Source of the DNA: Candidatus Schekmanbacteria bacterium
GTDB lineage: Bacteria > CSSED10-310 > JACPHN01
Reading direction: 5' to 3'
Assembly: GCA_016188575.1 (NCBI GenBank)
Contig: JACPHN010000158.1
Coordinates: 1 to 16,246 of the forward strand
DNA length: 16,246 nucleotides
Of the stretch, positions 14,391-16,246 are shown in pieces. A program made the position numbers and the translations under genes. Each line of letters begins with the position of its first letter. Position 1 is the first letter of the stretch. The notes under the pieces are model-generated. The model was given only the letters and a program-made list of their open reading frames with translations, was not told the DNA's origin and made no database searches.

Positions 14391-15944
14391 CTATGAACGG
14401 AACTGGCGAAGCACCTCGCTCACAATAGCCTTGATCTTGTCCTCGGGGATTTCCAGCCGCGCGGGCACCGGCCCGGCGGGTTTCGGGCAGCGCGCCTCGG
14501 CCGCGACGGGGAGGTCGGGGGAAGGCCACGCGGGGGTGCTCGCCAGCATCGATTCCGCAAACGACCAGGGCACAGCGCCGTCCGAAATCGGCTTGCCCTC
14601 GAGATCGCGTATCCCCCAGGCGACGCGCTTTACATTGAGCAGGTGGCGGGGTGTGACGTTGTCGGCGGTGATGTTGCCGCCGAGGGTGCCGCAGCCGAGG
14701 GTAAGCGCCGGGGAAAGTCCCGTGGTAAAACCCACGGTGCCCTGGGAAGATCCCGTGTTGACCAGAATGCGGAAGGCCGGTTTCTTGAATGCAAACGCCC
14801 TGATGACTTCGGGGTTGCGCGAGTGGATGGCTAGGCTATGCCCCATGCCGCCGAAGCGAAGCAGCTCGATGCACCGCTTGCAGCCCTCGAGCCAGTCGTT
14901 CTCGACGTAGAAGCCGAGCACTGGAGAGAGCTTCTCCATGGACAGTGGTGCCTCCCAGCCCACACGGTCGAGATCGGCGATCAGCACGCGCGTGGCGTCG
15001 GGGATCTGAAAGCCGGCGGCCTCGGCCAGAACTTTGGGAGCGCGCCCAACGAGAGCAGGGTTGATTCTCTGATCGACAATCAGGACGCTCTGGAGCTTGC
15101 GCGCCTGCTCGGGTGACAGGAACAGGCCGCCCTGGCGTTGCACCTCGAGGCGCACCGCGTCGCCGATGGCAGCTTCGGTGACGATGGCTTGCTCCGAAGA
15201 GCAGAGTGTGCCGTAGTCGAAGGTCTTGGAAGCGATAACGTAGCGGACGGCGTCGGGGATGTCCGCGCTCCGCTCGATGAACGCCGGGACATTACCGGGG
15301 CCGACGCCGTAGGCAGGCTTGCCGGCCGAGTACGCGGCGCGCACGAGGCCACCACCGCCCGTGGCGAGAATGACGCTGGTGGCGGGGTGGTGCATGAGCT
15401 CTCGGGTACCCGCCATGTCGACTCTGGCCATGCAGGCGACCGCGTCTGCCGGGGCACCGGCCTCGACTGCGGCCTTGCGGAGGACGTCGGTGGAGGCGGC
15501 GATGCACCGGGCGGCGGCGGGGTGCGGGGAGATCACGACCGCGTTGCGCGACTTGATGCTGATGATGGCCTTGTACATGGCCGTCGAGGTGGGGTTAGTG
15601 GAGGGCACGATCGCCGCCACGACGCCCATGGGCTCGGCAATCTCGACGACGCGCCGTTCCCTGTCCTCGGAAATGACGCCCACGGTCTTGAGATCGCGAA
15701 TGGACTCCCAGAGGAGCTCGGTCGCGACGCGGTTCTTGGTGGTCTTGTCGGCCACCTTGCCGTAGCCGGTTTCGTCGACGGCGAGCCGCGCGAGCTCCTC
15801 GGCGTGGCGCCAGCCTGCCTCGGTCATGGCCTTGCATACGCGGTCGACGTCGGTCTGCGAAAAGGAGGCAAGAGTCCTCTGGGCTTCGACGGCCCGGGCC
15901 AGAAGGTCGCGGACGTCCTGAATGCTGGCGAGATCTTTGTCCAT
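14391..15944 (-). CDS. CoA-acylating aldehyde dehydrogenase (acetaldehyde dehydrogenase-like, EutE/PduP/AdhE-N family)
   Basis: Oxidises an aldehyde, probably acetaldehyde or a similar short one, to acyl-CoA with NAD+. The catalytic Cys248 lies in FDYGTLCSSEQAI, the pattern of the CoA-acylating branch. Other signatures are GVVAAIVPSTNPTSTAMYK, ATGGGGLVRAAYS, PAYGVGPGNVPAFIE and NVTPRHLLNVKRVAWG. At 517 residues it is about 50 longer than EutE or PduP: after the core ends, a Pro/Ala-rich linker leads to an amphipathic helix (about 500-517, DKIKAIVSEVLRQF) resembling the encapsulation peptides of bacterial microcompartment cargo. The ATG at 15944 is fixed by GGGAG seven bases upstream; an ATG ten codons earlier lacks one. 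First gene of the minus-strand operon. Sulfoacetaldehyde or succinate-semialdehyde activity cannot be excluded. Confidence 0.9.
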   Translation of the reverse strand: MDKDLASIQDVRDLLARAVEAQRTLASFSQTDVDRVCKAMTEAGWRHAEELARLAVDETGYGKVADKTTKNRVATELLWESIRDLKTVGVISEDRERRVVEIAEPMGVVAAIVPSTNPTSTAMYKAIISIKSRNAVVISPHPAAARCIAASTDVLRKAAVEAGAPADAVACMARVDMAGTRELMHHPATSVILATGGGGLVRAAYSAGKPAYGVGPGNVPAFIERSADIPDAVRYVIASKTFDYGTLCSSEQAIVTEAAIGDAVRLEVQRQGGLFLSPEQARKLQSVLIVDQRINPALVGRAPKVLAEAAGFQIPDATRVLIADLDRVGWEAPLSMEKLSPVLGFYVENDWLEGCKRCIELLRFGGMGHSLAIHSRNPEVIRAFAFKKPAFRILVNTGSSQGTVGFTTGLSPALTLGCGTLGGNITADNVTPRHLLNVKRVAWGIRDLEGKPISDGAVPWSFAESMLASTPAWPSPDLPVAAEARCPKPAGPVPARLEIPEDKIKAIVSEVLRQFRS

Positions 15945-16015
15945 CAGGCACTCCCGGCTGCAATCCAATGACAAGTGACGAGAGCGAGGCGCGAGCCCTG
16001 GGGGGGTCGGGGCGC

Positions 16016-16037
16016 GGCGCTAGTATAACACAGCGCC
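16016..16037 (-). promoter_or_regulatory. Extended -10 promoter flanked by an inverted repeat, upstream of the aldehyde dehydrogenase/gcv operon
   Basis: On the minus strand, TGTTATACT (16022-16030) is an extended -10 element (TG-n-TATACT, five of six in the hexamer). No good -35 is seen at 16-18 bp, as is common for extended -10 promoters. GGCGCT (16016-16021) and AGCGCC (16032-16037) form a perfect 6-bp inverted repeat with a 10-bp centre around the -10 box, a possible operator. Transcription would start near 16015, about 70 nt before the ATG. This is the only promoter-like signal I find for the seven-gene run. No glycine-riboswitch pattern is visible in the leader. Confidence 0.5.
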
Positions 16038-16180
16038 CAAACCAGAGGAAGGGGGAGCGACGACCTAAATCCACCGGCCCGGGGGAGATTTCCTCTCGGT
16101 TGCGTCCAGTCGGTGCCAAACGCATTCCTGGGACACTCCTGTAAGGGGTCGCCAGACGTTGTGGTGGAGGGTCTCTGCCG

Positions 16181-16213
16181 CTTTTCATGTCATTTTCGCA
16201 TCTTTTTCGCGTC
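16181..16213. repeat. Three tandem 11-bp T-tract repeats (helically phased)
   Basis: Three contiguous degenerate 11-mers, CTTTTCATGTC, ATTTTCGCATC and TTTTTCGCGTC, share the pattern nTTTTCnnnTC. The T-tracts are centred 10.5-11 bp apart, so they fall on one helix face and should bend the DNA. They lie about 150-190 bp upstream of the operon promoter. The rest of the 302-bp non-coding stretch 15945-16246 has no convincing gene: the minus-strand frame through it is open but shows no protein pattern. Confidence 0.45.
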
Positions 16214-16246
16214 GCGGTGTGCCGGATGGGGCGCGCCGCGCACACC

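Noticed and set aside
15138-15971. Open frame of 277 codons on the plus strand
   Set aside because: Antisense to the aldehyde dehydrogenase; composition is that of a mirror frame and no motif is visible.
15945-16015. Glycine riboswitch in the operon leader
   Set aside because: The leader is short and I see neither of the conserved glycine-aptamer segments; the gap before gcvT is only 26 nt.
15595-16245. Minus-strand frame of 216 codons running from the right edge into the dehydrogenase gene
   Set aside because: Overlaps the real gene out of frame, contains the promoter region and shows no protein pattern; a real upstream gene ending here is not supported.

Overview
The window is about 16.2 kb of GC-rich bacterial DNA, densely coding. 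Lipobox-type lipoproteins, a signal-peptide YceI protein and a membrane-anchored hybrid histidine kinase point to a Gram-negative-type cell. There is no rRNA, tRNA or other taxonomic marker. A free-living environmental bacterium (Acidobacteriota, Myxococcota, NC10/Rokubacteria or Binatota-like) is only a guess from GC content and gene types. I see no mobile element, CRISPR array or RNA gene.

Left part, plus strand (1-3983): a stem-loop near the left edge; the C-terminal part of a parallel beta-helix protein whose 5' half is missing; a leader region with a promoter candidate and two adjacent hairpins; and a 930-residue hybrid sensor kinase (sensor, HAMP, PAS, HisKA, HATPase, receiver).

Middle (4120-8186): a minus-strand medium-chain alcohol dehydrogenase/quinone-reductase-like gene is divergent from a plus-strand cluster of three genes: periplasmic YceI, a two-domain lipoprotein, and a stand-alone protein with the XPB-type helicase-associated domain but no helicase motor. 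The 342-bp divergent region holds a promoter for each direction. The yceI promoter has a perfect 12-bp palindrome inside its -35/-10 spacer, which suggests a repressor operator.

Right part, minus strand (15944 down to 8225): seven genes with gaps of 4-65 nt and one 13-nt overlap, so probably one operon. The order is a CoA-acylating aldehyde dehydrogenase with a C-terminal tail resembling a microcompartment encapsulation peptide, an SH3b lipoprotein, gcvT, gcvH, gcvPA, gcvPB (glycine cleavage system with split P-protein), and a zinc-ribbon/double-FHA protein. The shared E3/L-protein gene is not here. One inferred logic for aldehyde dehydrogenase plus glycine cleavage is disposal of both products of threonine aldolase (acetaldehyde and glycine), with the FHA protein as a possible phospho-dependent regulator. 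Upstream of the operon, at the right edge, are an extended -10 promoter flanked by an inverted repeat and three 11-bp helically phased T-tract repeats.
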